This document shows positions 1-7,599 of a DNA stretch of 64,000 nucleotides, in pieces. A program made the translations under genes and the position numbers. This DNA is from a virus, in IMG/VR virus record IMGVR_UViG_3300036791_000399, positions 1 to 64,000 of that record, one strand, 5' to 3'. Every line of letters starts with the position of its first letter. Positions within the stretch are counted from its first letter, which is position 1. A model generated the notes under the pieces. That model was not told the DNA's origin, searched no databases, and worked only from the letters and a program-made list of their open reading frames with translations.

Positions 1-765
1 GACGATAGGACGAAAAGCGGGTTATTTGCGGGGACATCAGCGGGGTCATCGCCGGTAGAGTTGACAAGAGCCCCAGAAATGTGCGTTTTTCCGCGACCCC
101 CCCCTCGCGTACGCGCCCGCGCCCGCGTAAACGCCCACCGATCGAACGTGTGGAACCGAGCGCGTGCCGTGCGAGGCTACAAGCCGAGCCCCGGCCAAGC
201 TCTCCGGTAAACATTAGCCTACTGCATCCGCGCACACGCGCTCGCGCGCGTACGTGCGCGTGAAAAAAACCCGCTCCAGACCCCGGAACGTCGCACTTCA
301 TGCACAAAGCCCGTCCTGGAAACGGGGGTTACGCTCGGACCCTGAAGGGCGCTCGCCTGGGGGCTCGCTATCCGAGCTTCACCCCCTCGTTGGAAGGGTG
401 AAAAGAACGACCGCCTGATCGTACGATTTGTACCCCGGCGCGGGGCTTGCGGCGGCCGTGTGGCAACGCCGGTTTTTGGACAACTGGGGGACAGGCTGGG
501 GGACAATCGGCAATGCCGGTTTTTGGACAACGCCTAACCCGCTGATGTAGCAGGGGCTGCGACGCGATGTTGACGCCATGCCCACTGGGATCACCACCGC
601 CACCACCCCCTGGTGGGCCATGCGATCGACCCACCTCCCCCAGGCCTGGGCCGGAGGGGAGAAAGGGGGGGGGGGGAGCCCCTGCCGCGTCCATTGTCAT
701 TGTCAGCCCCCCGGCTAATATGCGGCTTGCTTTCTTCGCTACTCCATATAGATTTTGTGGTTCAC
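1..765. other. Non-coding left end
   Basis: No convincing gene is visible before the start at 766; the reading frames here are low-complexity Arg/Pro-rich products of GC-rich DNA. The stretch holds an alternating purine/pyrimidine tract (243-262), a pair of 23-bp near-identical direct repeats (462-484 and 509-531) around a TGGGGGACA double box, a TCGTACGA palindrome (419-426) and a run of twelve G (665-676). It lies just upstream of the terminase genes, so it may carry a packaging or attachment region, but neither is demonstrated. Confidence 0.6.
462..531. repeat. Direct repeats around a TGGGGGACA double box
   Basis: Positions 462-484 and 509-531 are 23-bp direct repeats with one mismatch (core GCCGGTTTTTGGACAAC). 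Between them, 485-505 holds two copies of TGGGGGACA. A double box matching at 19 of 21 positions lies at 61051-61071, immediately upstream of the integrase gene. The pattern resembles integrase arm-type or excisionase binding sites near an attachment site; that role is inferred. Confidence 0.55.
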
Positions 766-1344
766 ATGAAAAAGCCGCGTCGAGTACTAAAGCATGTAGG
801 CCTCAAGGGCTGGGAGACGCTAGTGCCGGAGTGGCCAGTACCGCCTCCGAGGCCTTATGTACCGAGTACAGAGCCATTGCCTTTGTACTATGACCCGTGT
901 GACTATCGTTCTGGTCCGCGTGGGAGACAGCCCTCTGCTGAGGCGAGGGCGATAGTCAGTCGGATGGCGCGGTTTGGATTTAGTGCGCAGAAGATTGCGC
1001 GACTGACGGGTTTCCGGCCTAGCACTTTGTACCGGTCATTCAGAGAAGAATTGACCACTGCCGCCGACCTCGCGGATTTGGAGGTTCTGCAGAGTGCGTT
1101 TGATCAGGCGGTTGGGGGACCGGAGCGGAATTTTCGGCATGCTGACGCCTCGATGACCCGTTTGTGGTTAGGGCAGCGGCTGGGTTGGAAGCAGCCGACG
1201 GCGTATGATCAGGAGCGTCGTGCGCAGACGACGATTGATTTGGATCTTTTGTCAGACGAGGAATTGCATGAGCTTGATAGGCTCGTTAGCCGAGCGAGTG
1301 ACGGCGGATCAGGTGAGGGAGGCTCTTCGTCGTCGGGCCAGTGA
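766..1344 (+). CDS. Terminase small subunit (probable)
   Basis: Product of 192 residues directly upstream of, and overlapping, the large terminase. Residues about 60-95 form a helix-turn-helix (RFGFSAQKIARLTGF followed by a Tyr/Arg-rich recognition-type helix), as expected for the DNA-recognition subunit that selects the packaging site and loads the large subunit. The start at 766 (MKKPRR) is preferred because the in-frame upstream extension to 613 is low-complexity sequence. The C terminus is Ser/Gly-rich. Assignment rests on position plus HTH; sequence similarity by eye is only moderate. Confidence 0.75.
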   Translation: MKKPRRVLKHVGLKGWETLVPEWPVPPPRPYVPSTEPLPLYYDPCDYRSGPRGRQPSAEARAIVSRMARFGFSAQKIARLTGFRPSTLYRSFREELTTAADLADLEVLQSAFDQAVGGPERNFRHADASMTRLWLGQRLGWKQPTAYDQERRAQTTIDLDLLSDEELHELDRLVSRASDGGSGEGGSSSSGQ

Positions 1345-2938
1345 TCAGCAGGCGAGGAATGTTGACCGCTCGGTTCCGGCGGTCAGAGCCAGATGCGAGC
1401 GGAGCCTTTACGCTTTCGTTCGGGAGGCTTGGCATGTTTTGGAGCCGGCGACGGAGTTTATTGGCAACTGGCATTTAGAGGCGATTTGCGAGCATTTGGA
1501 GGCGGTGTCGCAAGGCCTCATAACCAGACTGCTGATCAACATTCCTCCTGGCTCGATGAAGAGCCTGCTTGTCTCCAGCTTTTGGCCGGCCTGGGAGTGG
1601 GGTCCGCGCTCGATGATGAGCCTGCGCTATTTGACGACCTCATTCGCCGAGGTTGCCGTGGGCCGCGATTGCCGGCGGATGCGGGATCTCATTTTGAGTG
1701 ACTGGTATCAGAAGCACTGGCCCGATGTTCAACTCAAAAGGGTCGGGGAGTTTTCATTCGAAAACAGTATGACCGGATCCCGCGATGGCGTCGCCTTCGG
1801 CTCTCTGACCTCGAAGCGCGCTGATCGGTTGATCATTGACGACCCGCACAGCGTGATCAAGTCCGAGAGCAAGCTTGAGCGGCAGACGACCGTCCGCAAA
1901 TTCAGAGAGGGCGCGATCAACCGGCTGAACGATCAGAAGCGCTCGGCGATTGTGGTGGTGATGCAGCGGCTGCATTCGGGCGACATTGCCGGCGAGATCA
2001 TGGACACGGGGATGGGCTATGTGTGTCTGGTTTTGCCGATGGAGTACGAGAGCGGGCGGCATTGCAGTACAGAACTGGGGTTCTCTGACCCGCGCCGCGA
2101 GGAGGGGCAACTTCTGTGTCCGAGGCGGTGGCCGCGCGAGGTGTGCGACGACCTGAAGCGGGACATGGGGCCGGTTGGCTACGCCAGTCAGTATCAGCAG
2201 AGGCCGGTGCCGAGGGGCGGCGGGATCCTGCCGTACAATGGCTGGGAGTACTGGTGCAAGTCTGCGGCGCTGCCTTATGGCAGGAACGAGAACCAGTTCC
2301 CAGAGTTTGAGTACATTCTTGGCGTGGCGGACACGGCGTTCAACGAGAAGCAGGAGAACGACTACTCGGCGTTCGTTGTCTTAGGCATTTGGGCGAACTT
2401 GTATGGCCAGCCGCAGGTGATGCTGATCAGGGCGTGGCGGAAGCGGCTGAAGTTTCATGATCTGGTGCAGGAACTGATTAAGAGCGCCGAGAAGTGGCGG
2501 TGCGATCGGGTTCTGGTGGAGAACAAGGCGTCTGGGATCTCGGTGTTCCAGGAGATTGTGCGGCTGACGCGGGATGAGAGTTTCAGCGTGCAGTTGGTTG
2601 ACCCGAAGGGGGAGGACAAGGAGGCGCGGGCGAACAGTGTGTCGCACTTCCTCGGCGAGGAGCGGGATGACGGGACGCGGCGGGTGGGGATGGTCTGGGT
2701 GCCGTGCGTGACGCAAGCCGATGGGGCGGTATGGCCGCGCGACTGGGGGGAATTATTGATGGCGGAGGCCTCGGAGTTTCCCAAGGGCAAGCACGACGAT
2801 CTCGTCGACTGCTTTGTCCATGGGTTGCGTTTTCTGCGACTGCGTGGTTTGGTTCGGCGGGCTCGGGAGGTCGAGGTTGAGGTCGAGAGCGCGCTGCGGG
2901 ATCCGGGGACTGGGCCGCCGCCGCTCTATCCCACTTAA
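1268..2938 (+). CDS. Terminase large subunit (ATPase-nuclease)
   Basis: Motor and nuclease that drives DNA into the prohead. About 556 residues, normal for the family. Walker A is at residues about 92-98 (PPGSMKS, with Met in place of the usual Gly or Gly-Lys pattern), Walker B near 187-192 (RLIIDDP), followed by the MQRLH coupling-type motif. The C-terminal RNase H-fold nuclease shows its acidic residues in GVADTAF (about 352), VLVENKASG (about 415) and KHDDLVDCFVHGLRF (about 508). The start at 1268 has GAGGAA six bases upstream; it overlaps the small-subunit gene by 77 bases. Confidence 0.93.
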   Translation: MSLIGSLAERVTADQVREALRRRASDQQARNVDRSVPAVRARCERSLYAFVREAWHVLEPATEFIGNWHLEAICEHLEAVSQGLITRLLINIPPGSMKSLLVSSFWPAWEWGPRSMMSLRYLTTSFAEVAVGRDCRRMRDLILSDWYQKHWPDVQLKRVGEFSFENSMTGSRDGVAFGSLTSKRADRLIIDDPHSVIKSESKLERQTTVRKFREGAINRLNDQKRSAIVVVMQRLHSGDIAGEIMDTGMGYVCLVLPMEYESGRHCSTELGFSDPRREEGQLLCPRRWPREVCDDLKRDMGPVGYASQYQQRPVPRGGGILPYNGWEYWCKSAALPYGRNENQFPEFEYILGVADTAFNEKQENDYSAFVVLGIWANLYGQPQVMLIRAWRKRLKFHDLVQELIKSAEKWRCDRVLVENKASGISVFQEIVRLTRDESFSVQLVDPKGEDKEARANSVSHFLGEERDDGTRRVGMVWVPCVTQADGAVWPRDWGELLMAEASEFPKGKHDDLVDCFVHGLRFLRLRGLVRRAREVEVEVESALRDPGTGPPPLYPT

Positions 2939-2952
2939 GGGGGAGGGTTAGG

Positions 2953-3225
2953 TTGGACAGTCGTTGGTGGCTGAAGGACAGCGTGATCGACACTTGGTTT
3001 GCGATGGGCGCTCGGGTGCTGAAGACGGAGGCGGCGCCGCAGAGCCTGCGGCCGCCGAGCTTGCGCGAAGCGATTTACGCCTGGGCTTTGGCTCAGCGCC
3101 CGTCCGAGACAATGACCACCCCGGAGACGGTCGAGTCTTACGTCAACGGGCTTGAGCTAGGCGCGATGAGCGCGTTGCGCGACGCCTGGGAGAGGCGCCA
3201 TGGCGAAAAAGAAGCGAGAAACTGA
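2953..3225 (+). CDS. Unknown phage protein, 90 aa
   Basis: First of a train of small genes after the terminase. It starts at TTG 2953 after a GGGGGAGGG ribosome-binding site. The product begins Trp-rich (RWWLKD) and is predicted mostly helical, with no membrane segment or known motif that I recognise. Its end overlaps the next gene by 26 bases, which suggests one transcript with coupled translation. Function unknown; position next to terminase suggests a packaging or head-assembly helper, but nothing in the sequence proves it. Confidence 0.6.
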   Translation: MDSRWWLKDSVIDTWFAMGARVLKTEAAPQSLRPPSLREAIYAWALAQRPSETMTTPETVESYVNGLELGAMSALRDAWERRHGEKEARN

Positions 3226-3505
3226 GATCCCGCTTCGCGAGGGGGTTCGCGAGGGGATGCCTCGGCTGGAGCAGGTCAACGGCCTGATCATGAGTTTCGG
3301 CGTCCTGTGCAACGGCTATCCGAACGTCGACGTGATCAACGCCTTGATGCTGTTCACCGCGCAAGTGCTCACTTCCCAAACGCAGGACGAGCACATGGGG
3401 AAGATGGTCGACCGCTACACCGATTTTTTAACCGAGCGGGTGGCTGAAATGACTGCGGGGGCGCGGTCGAAGACGAAAGGAGGCGCGAGCCATGGAAAGG
3501 ACTGA
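3200..3505 (+). CDS. Unknown phage protein, 101 aa
   Basis: Small soluble protein with a basic N terminus (MAKKKRETEIP) and a central helical stretch (LMLFTAQVLTSQ). No motif is recognised. It overlaps both neighbours (26 and 14 bases), consistent with translational coupling in the small-gene operon following the terminase. Confidence 0.65.
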   Translation: MAKKKRETEIPLREGVREGMPRLEQVNGLIMSFGVLCNGYPNVDVINALMLFTAQVLTSQTQDEHMGKMVDRYTDFLTERVAEMTAGARSKTKGGASHGKD

Positions 3506-3908
3506 GATCGTCAACGCGAAGACGAAGGTGGAGATTGAGGTGCCGCCGCAATTGACGAAGAGCACCCGGCGCAAGAACGCCTATCACTGCGTGTTCGCCG
3601 AGGCCTGCACCAGGAGCCTGCATGTCGAGGAGGCGATCATTCACCTTTCGACGGCCTATCTCCGGTTTAAGGGCGAAAGGGTGTTTCGCCGCTACCGGGT
3701 GCAGATGCGGCTGCGCGATCAGATCATTTCGTTCGACCGGTTTGGCGTCTTCGACCCTGGTATTTACACGCTCGGCACCATCCAGCCGTCGCATCGGGCG
3801 AGCGGCGAGCGCCAGGGCTCGGACAAGGCTGGCAAGAGCGGCCAGAAGCGGCGCGGCGGCGTCAAGATCAAGGGCGTGCGCGAGCGCGCCAACATCGCCA
3901 CGCTTTAG
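3492..3908 (+). CDS. Unknown phage protein, 138 aa
   Basis: Alpha/beta-looking protein with a strongly basic C-terminal tail (residues about 105-130, rich in Lys, Arg and Gly) that could bind nucleic acid. The mid-section alternates charged and hydrophobic residues like beta strands. AAAGGAGG lies upstream of the start. No family is recognised. Confidence 0.65.
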   Translation: MERTEIVNAKTKVEIEVPPQLTKSTRRKNAYHCVFAEACTRSLHVEEAIIHLSTAYLRFKGERVFRRYRVQMRLRDQIISFDRFGVFDPGIYTLGTIQPSHRASGERQGSDKAGKSGQKRRGGVKIKGVRERANIATL

Positions 3909-3910
3909 CG

Positions 3911-4132
3911 ATGCATGAGCGGCTGATCGATTGGTGGCGCCGGAAGAAGGAGCGCGAGGCGGAGCGCAGGCGTATCGCGGCGAGGATCGAGGAGCGCCTT
4001 TCTCCGCGCCAGGATGATGACCCGCCGCCGTCCTGGCCGAGCTTTGACTCATCGCCACCGGCGCCGGATCCGCCATCGTTTGATGGAGGCGGCGGCAGTT
4101 CGGGCGGCGGCGGCGCCTCTGGGGATTGGTGA
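3911..4132 (+). CDS. Unknown small protein, charged N terminus and Gly/Ser tail
   Basis: 73 residues. The first 35 form a very charged helix (RRKKEREAERRRIAARIEER), followed by a Pro/Asp/Ser region and a Gly/Ser-rich tail ending in Trp. It begins two bases after the previous stop. The composition resembles a small linker or assembly-associated peptide; no function can be assigned. Confidence 0.5.
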   Translation: MHERLIDWWRRKKEREAERRRIAARIEERLSPRQDDDPPPSWPSFDSSPPAPDPPSFDGGGGSSGGGGASGDW

Positions 4133-4146
4133 AGGAGAAGCGCTCG

Positions 4147-4323
4147 ATGCTGATCAAGTACGACGACGAAAACGGCAAACCGCAGAACACCCAGATCCAG
4201 GACTGGGACGAGGACGACGACTACATCGAGATCGTCAATGGCTGGCATCATGAGGCCGAGGGGGTGCTGATCCCGCGCGCCAAGATCCAGGAGGTCATTT
4301 CGGCGCTGCGAGACTTGCAGTGA
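4147..4323 (+). CDS. Unknown small acidic protein, 58 aa
   Basis: Start chosen at ATG 4147 because AAGGAG lies nine bases upstream at 4132-4137; an in-frame TTG at 4126 would overlap the previous gene. The product is acidic, with the run DWDEDDDYIE, and ends in an amphipathic helix (KIQEVISALRDLQ). No known domain. Part of the same coupled small-gene run. Confidence 0.55.
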   Translation: MLIKYDDENGKPQNTQIQDWDEDDDYIEIVNGWHHEAEGVLIPRAKIQEVISALRDLQ

Positions 4324-4326
4324 GGA

Positions 4327-4530
4327 ATGGCGGTGCTGGCGATGATCCTGGCCTTGTGGCGAGCGCGGCAACGCGCGATCGACCTTAAGATCCTGTGGCC
4401 GATCTGTAAGCAGGGCGCGCCAGACCTCGATCACGCCAAGGCGGCGTTCGCCTATCATGCTTTCAGCGACCCGGCGTGGCTGTGTCTCGGCGAGGAGGCG
4501 ATCGTCGAGGCGATCGACAAGCTGGAATGA
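4327..4530 (+). CDS. Unknown small protein, 67 aa
   Basis: Short helical protein with a hydrophobic N terminus (AVLAMILALWRAR) that could be a short membrane anchor or a buried helix. Its stop overlaps the next start as ATGA. No family recognised. Confidence 0.5.
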   Translation: MAVLAMILALWRARQRAIDLKILWPICKQGAPDLDHAKAAFAYHAFSDPAWLCLGEEAIVEAIDKLE

Positions 4531-4712
4531 ACGAAATCGAAAAGGCGCTGCGGGCGCTCGTCGACCGGCTCGATGAGATCGTCGCTGATCCGGCGTTCAA
4601 AAGCGTGTGGGTAATCAATCAAATCCACGCAGGGCCCTATCGGGGTCCGAACTGGGTCGACGCTCTCGACCGCGCCCGCGCTGCTCTTGCTTCGATCGAA
4701 CGCCGTGAATGA
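4527..4712 (+). CDS. Unknown small protein, 61 aa
   Basis: Starts at ATG 4527 in an ATGA overlap with the preceding stop. Predicted helix-loop-helix with acidic N-terminal half (EIEKALRALVDRLDEIV) and the motif WVDALDRARAALASI near the end, a heptad-like pattern. It overlaps the start of the next gene at 4705. Function unknown. Confidence 0.55.
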   Translation: MNEIEKALRALVDRLDEIVADPAFKSVWVINQIHAGPYRGPNWVDALDRARAALASIERRE

Positions 4713-4869
4713 GATCTACGTCATCGCGTTCTTCGCGGCCATGATCGGCACGATGATTGGCTGGGCCCTCGGGTTTTATTTCGGCTGGAAGCTCGGCAGG
4801 AAGTGGGGCGAGGCTGACGGTGTCGCCTGGGCGACCAAGCGCCTGCAGGATCTCAGGAGGCGGGGATGA
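4705..4869 (+). CDS. Small single-pass membrane protein, 54 aa
   Basis: Starts at GTG 4705 inside the end of the previous gene. Residues about 4-26 are a transmembrane segment with Gly and aromatic residues (AFFAAMIGTMIGWALGFYFG), followed by a basic cytoplasmic tail ending RRRG. It overlaps the next gene as ATGA. Size and topology would fit a holin-like or spanin-like role, but there is no endolysin beside it, so this is only a possibility. Confidence 0.55.
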   Translation: MNEIYVIAFFAAMIGTMIGWALGFYFGWKLGRKWGEADGVAWATKRLQDLRRRG

Positions 4870-5138
4870 ACGACGTTGACACAGTCAATGATCGGGTCGG
4901 GCGGATCCGGCCGCTGCTCTCCGGCCTTGATCCGATCATGCAGATGAGCATTCTGGCTGATCTTATTTCCATGTTTCTCGTCGGTCATCTTGTGTTCGAT
5001 GAGAACGACCAGCTTGACCCGCTGGTGACGCAGAAACTGCGTGAGGAGAGGCTGCAGACTCTCGGCCGCATGGCGCAGGAACTGATGCCGATCAACCATG
5101 CTATGCTGATGGAGAGGAGAGGGGAGGCGTTGAATTGA
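4866..5138 (+). CDS. Unknown phage protein, 90 aa
   Basis: All-helical soluble protein starting in an ATGA overlap with the membrane-protein gene. A central hydrophobic helix (SILADLISMFLVGHLVF) is followed by a charged helix with Lys/Arg/Glu. No motif is recognised. Its stop overlaps the TTG start of the next gene. Confidence 0.6.
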   Translation: MNDVDTVNDRVGRIRPLLSGLDPIMQMSILADLISMFLVGHLVFDENDQLDPLVTQKLREERLQTLGRMAQELMPINHAMLMERRGEALN

Positions 5139-5380
5139 CTGAGCGGCCGCGAGGCGGGGCCAGAGGGATGCGTCCTGGCGACGCGACCCACGGGCTGCGC
5201 TGGTACGTCGTGCGGAGCAAGTACTGTTCGTACGATATAGACGATGACGAGGCGAAGGTTTGGACGCTCAGCCTAAGCCCATACATCCCCGGATGGGCCA
5301 CGGACAGCGGCTTTGGCGGCTACGGACTCCCTTATCCGCTAGCGCGCGAATTGGCCGACTCGGCGAACAGCCACAGTTGA
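5135..5380 (+). CDS. Unknown small protein, 81 aa
   Basis: Begins at TTG 5135, overlapping the previous stop as TTGA. The product has many aromatic residues and a central acidic patch (DIDDDEAK); it contains a TCGTACGA palindrome in its coding sequence. No known family. The TTGA overlap at both ends argues that it is translated as part of the chain. Confidence 0.5.
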   Translation: MTERPRGGARGMRPGDATHGLRWYVVRSKYCSYDIDDDEAKVWTLSLSPYIPGWATDSGFGGYGLPYPLARELADSANSHS

Positions 5381-5577
5381 GCATCGCGGAGCGGCGCCGG
5401 GTAGTCGCCCGCGCAATGGACATGCAGGGGCGGATTTGGTGCTGGGACTGCGGCCAGGAGTGCGCGACGGTCGCTGATTACGAGCTAATCGTCGTCACCG
5501 AGGCCGAAGACATCGAGTTGATCTGCCTTGAATGCCGGGATGCGCTGATCGGCCGCAAGCGCAAGGGCCAGGATTAG
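5377..5577 (+). CDS. Small zinc-ribbon protein, 66 aa
   Basis: Start chosen at TTG 5377 because it overlaps the preceding stop as TTGA. Two Cys pairs, CWDC and CLEC about 33 residues apart, form a probable four-Cys zinc ribbon. Such small ribbons in phages often bind nucleic acid or act as anti-host adaptors, but this one has no recognised family. It closes the small-gene run: about 100 untranslated bases with a promoter-like element follow. Confidence 0.6.
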   Translation: MSIAERRRVVARAMDMQGRIWCWDCGQECATVADYELIVVTEAEDIELICLECRDALIGRKRKGQD

Positions 5578-5621
5578 CTTGCCTGTCATCACTCGGTTGT
5601 GTTCAATCCACAGATTGTCGC

Positions 5622-5650
5622 TTGACAGTCTGTCGCGCTGTCTGCGACAG
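5622..5650 (+). promoter_or_regulatory. Promoter/operator candidate for the PEP-CTERM cassette
   Basis: TTGACA at 5622-5627 could be a -35 box. A perfect 7-bp inverted repeat with 7-base spacer (CTGTCGC at 5630-5636, GCGACAG at 5644-5650) lies where a -10 region and start would be, about 25 bases before the first PEP-CTERM gene. The repeat could be an operator. No good -10 hexamer is visible, so promoter activity is uncertain. Confidence 0.35.
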
Positions 5651-5673
5651 TGGGGAATACCGAGGATCATCCC

Positions 5674-6420
5674 ATGAAAAACCTTCTGCTCGCTACCACG
5701 CTTCTGGCTGCGGTCGGGGCGACGCCAGCCCATGCCCGTTTGCAGCTTTCGATCACCGCCAACGGCGCGACTTTTTCCTGTTTCGACGGGCAATTGTCGT
5801 GCGATCAGAGCGGCGGCGCGAATAACCTTCTCGTCATCGACCAGACCGTCGGCGGCGCGTTTGTCGAGGTCACTCTGGCCCAGAGCACGTTCGGGCACCC
5901 AGACATTCTCCAGCTTTCAAGCTCCAACATCGAGAACGTGAGCGGCGCTCCGATTCGGATCGGCTTGTTCGCCAGCGACACGGGCTTTTCGCCGCCCGTG
6001 CGCTCGATTTTGGAGAGCGGCTCGTTGACGTTCAACGACGCGGTTGGCTCTGGCCCGAGCGCCCTGTCGTTTTTTGCCGACACGCTCAACCGGCAGGGCG
6101 CGAATCCGACCAACACGCCAGGGACGAACCTCGATACGGTCGTCGGGACGCCGGTCACCAACCCGGATTCGTTCTCAGGCTCGCGTCTGTCGGCGTTTGC
6201 GTCCGACTCGCCGTTCTCGATGACGGAGAGCGCGTCCTTGGCGCTGATCGCTGGCGGCTCGATCACCGGCTTTAACCAGTCGATGCAGACCGCCGCGATC
6301 CCAGAGCCCTCGACTTGGGCTATGCTCGTCGCAGGCTTCGCGCTGTTCAGCCTTGTCGGCTGGAAGCGCAAGCGCACTGCGCGGGCGTTCGATTGCGAGG
6401 CGCAAGCGGGCAAATTGTAA
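5674..6420 (+). CDS. PEP-CTERM sorting-signal surface protein
   Basis: 248-residue exported protein. Residues 1-21 are a Sec signal peptide ending AHA. The middle is Ser/Thr/Gly-rich beta sequence like typical PEP-CTERM beta-sandwich proteins. Near the C terminus comes IPEPSTWAMLVAGF, a hydrophobic segment and a KRKR cluster: the signal that host exosortase recognises when it processes proteins destined for the surface or exopolysaccharide. Unlike most members, 14 residues follow the basic cluster. The start at 5674 gives the clean signal peptide. Finding this inside a phage gene block is unusual; see also the second copy at 6554. Confidence 0.9.
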   Translation: MKNLLLATTLLAAVGATPAHARLQLSITANGATFSCFDGQLSCDQSGGANNLLVIDQTVGGAFVEVTLAQSTFGHPDILQLSSSNIENVSGAPIRIGLFASDTGFSPPVRSILESGSLTFNDAVGSGPSALSFFADTLNRQGANPTNTPGTNLDTVVGTPVTNPDSFSGSRLSAFASDSPFSMTESASLALIAGGSITGFNQSMQTAAIPEPSTWAMLVAGFALFSLVGWKRKRTARAFDCEAQAGKL

Positions 6421-6425
6421 ATGGC

Positions 6426-6557
6426 TTGATTGCCCTATCCCTGGCGCTGGCGGTCTGGAGATTGACCGGCAGCGTTCTCGGATGGGCGGTGTTGTTCGTT
6501 CCCGGCGCGGTGCTTGTGACGATCGGGACCATCAGAGTTTTTGGAGGGGATGAATGA
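6426..6557 (+). CDS. Small membrane protein between the PEP-CTERM genes
   Basis: A 43-codon frame starting at TTG 6426 and ending in an ATGA overlap with the next gene. It encodes two closely spaced hydrophobic segments (ALSLALAVW and GWAVLFVPGAVLVTIGTI) and an acidic end. The stop-start overlap and membrane character support a real gene; the weak TTG start without an obvious ribosome-binding site is the main doubt. It might assist anchoring or export of the neighbouring surface proteins, which is speculative. Confidence 0.45.
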   Translation: MIALSLALAVWRLTGSVLGWAVLFVPGAVLVTIGTIRVFGGDE

Positions 6558-7264
6558 AAAGGCTGCTTCTGGCCGGGACGTTCCTGGCGGCGATCTGCGC
6601 GCCCGCGCTGGCGGTGACGAGCTTCCATGTCGGCGGCAATCTGGCCTCCGGCTCGGATCCGATCGTCCTCGGGCAATCGAGCGAGTTCAAGATCATCGAC
6701 AACAACGGCGACGCCATCAATTCGCCGCTGACGGTCATCTTCGCCATTCCGTTCGGGGCGAATGACCCGACCGTATCGAGCTTCGATTTCGATGGCGGCC
6801 CGCACCAGACGTTGGTCGGCTCGCTGCTCGGCAAGGGTCTGTGGATCCCAGGCGCGCCAGGAGCGCCGAAAGACCTCTATTCGTTCGTCGGCTGCACCAA
6901 GGGCTGCGACAACTCGATCAACGAGACGAACATCGATCTGGCGCTCGGCAAGGCGGGCCTCGGGGATCCCTCGTTCTTTGGCGTGTTCGAATTGACGATC
7001 AATCAGGCGTTCGCCGCGAAGAACGATTTCGAGGACGTGTTCGGCTCGTTCGCCAACGGAACGGTGATTGCGCCGCTTGCCGATAATGACGTGAACGGCA
7101 AGACGACGTTCTTCGACACCTCATGGACGAACGCCGGCTTCGTCAATGCGGCGGCCGTCGTGCCTACGATCCCCGAGCCGTCGACCTGGGTGATGCTGGT
7201 GACCGGCTTCGCCTTCATGGCGTGGGGCGCCGCCACCCGCAGGCGCCTGCGCAACTTCTACTAA
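6554..7264 (+). CDS. Second PEP-CTERM sorting-signal surface protein
   Basis: 236 residues with GGAGGGG upstream of the start. Residues 1-20 form a signal peptide (LLLAGTFLAAICAPALA). The mature part is beta-rich and includes a possible disulfide pair in VGCTKGCDN. The C terminus carries IPEPSTWVMLVTGFAF, then RRRLRNFY: a canonical sorting signal with Val instead of Ala after Trp. The body does not resemble the first PEP-CTERM protein, so the two are probably not a recent duplication. It would depend on host exosortase for processing. Confidence 0.9.
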   Translation: MKRLLLAGTFLAAICAPALAVTSFHVGGNLASGSDPIVLGQSSEFKIIDNNGDAINSPLTVIFAIPFGANDPTVSSFDFDGGPHQTLVGSLLGKGLWIPGAPGAPKDLYSFVGCTKGCDNSINETNIDLALGKAGLGDPSFFGVFELTINQAFAAKNDFEDVFGSFANGTVIAPLADNDVNGKTTFFDTSWTNAGFVNAAAVVPTIPEPSTWVMLVTGFAFMAWGAATRRRLRNFY

Positions 7265-7352
7265 TTGGGTTCGCGGCCGCCCTCCGGTTGGGCGAGAACG
7301 GAAGGCTGGGGGCGAGTGCCGCTATGCTCCCGGCGTAAAACGGGAGGTGCCA

Positions 7353-7478
7353 ATGATGCCTGACGAGGAAAATCCTCCGGTCGAGGTTAAGACCGAAGCG
7401 CCCGCAGAGCCGCCGCACGAGGCGGACGCGCCCGCAGAGCCCAAGTCCGAGGAGGCTGAGAAGGCTCCTCCAGCGTAA
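7353..7478 (+). CDS. Small acidic Pro/Glu/Ala-rich protein, 41 aa
   Basis: Two successive ATG codons (7353 and 7356) follow GGGAGG at 7342-7347. The product is a low-complexity acidic peptide built from Glu, Pro and Ala with a near-repeat (EAPAEPP and DAPAEPK). The good ribosome-binding site and the terminator-like hairpin just after the stop argue that it is expressed. No function recognised; such disordered peptides are common in phage late regions. Confidence 0.5.
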   Translation: MMPDEENPPVEVKTEAPAEPPHEADAPAEPKSEEAEKAPPA

Positions 7479-7492
7479 GAGTTCTTGCGTCC

Positions 7493-7527
7493 GGGGGCGG
7501 ACTTCCGGCCGTCCCCGTGTTTCTTCC
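7493..7527 (+). terminator. Terminator candidate after the PEP-CTERM cassette
   Basis: GC-rich stem 7493-7502 paired with 7507-7516 (GGGGGCGG against CCGTCCCC with one wobble and one mismatch), capped by a TTCC loop and followed by GTGTTTCTTCC. It is 15 bases after the preceding stop. The T-tract is interrupted, so efficiency is uncertain. Confidence 0.45.
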
Positions 7528-7599
7528 CCATTCATGATCGTACGATGCGGAGCTACGGCGCGGTCGCCGAGCGCTTTCGGCGAAACTAGGAGAGAAGCA

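Noticed and set aside
1-600. Host gene or tRNA at the left end as attachment target
   Set aside because: No tRNA cloverleaf or conserved protein frame could be recognised; only repeats and low-complexity frames.
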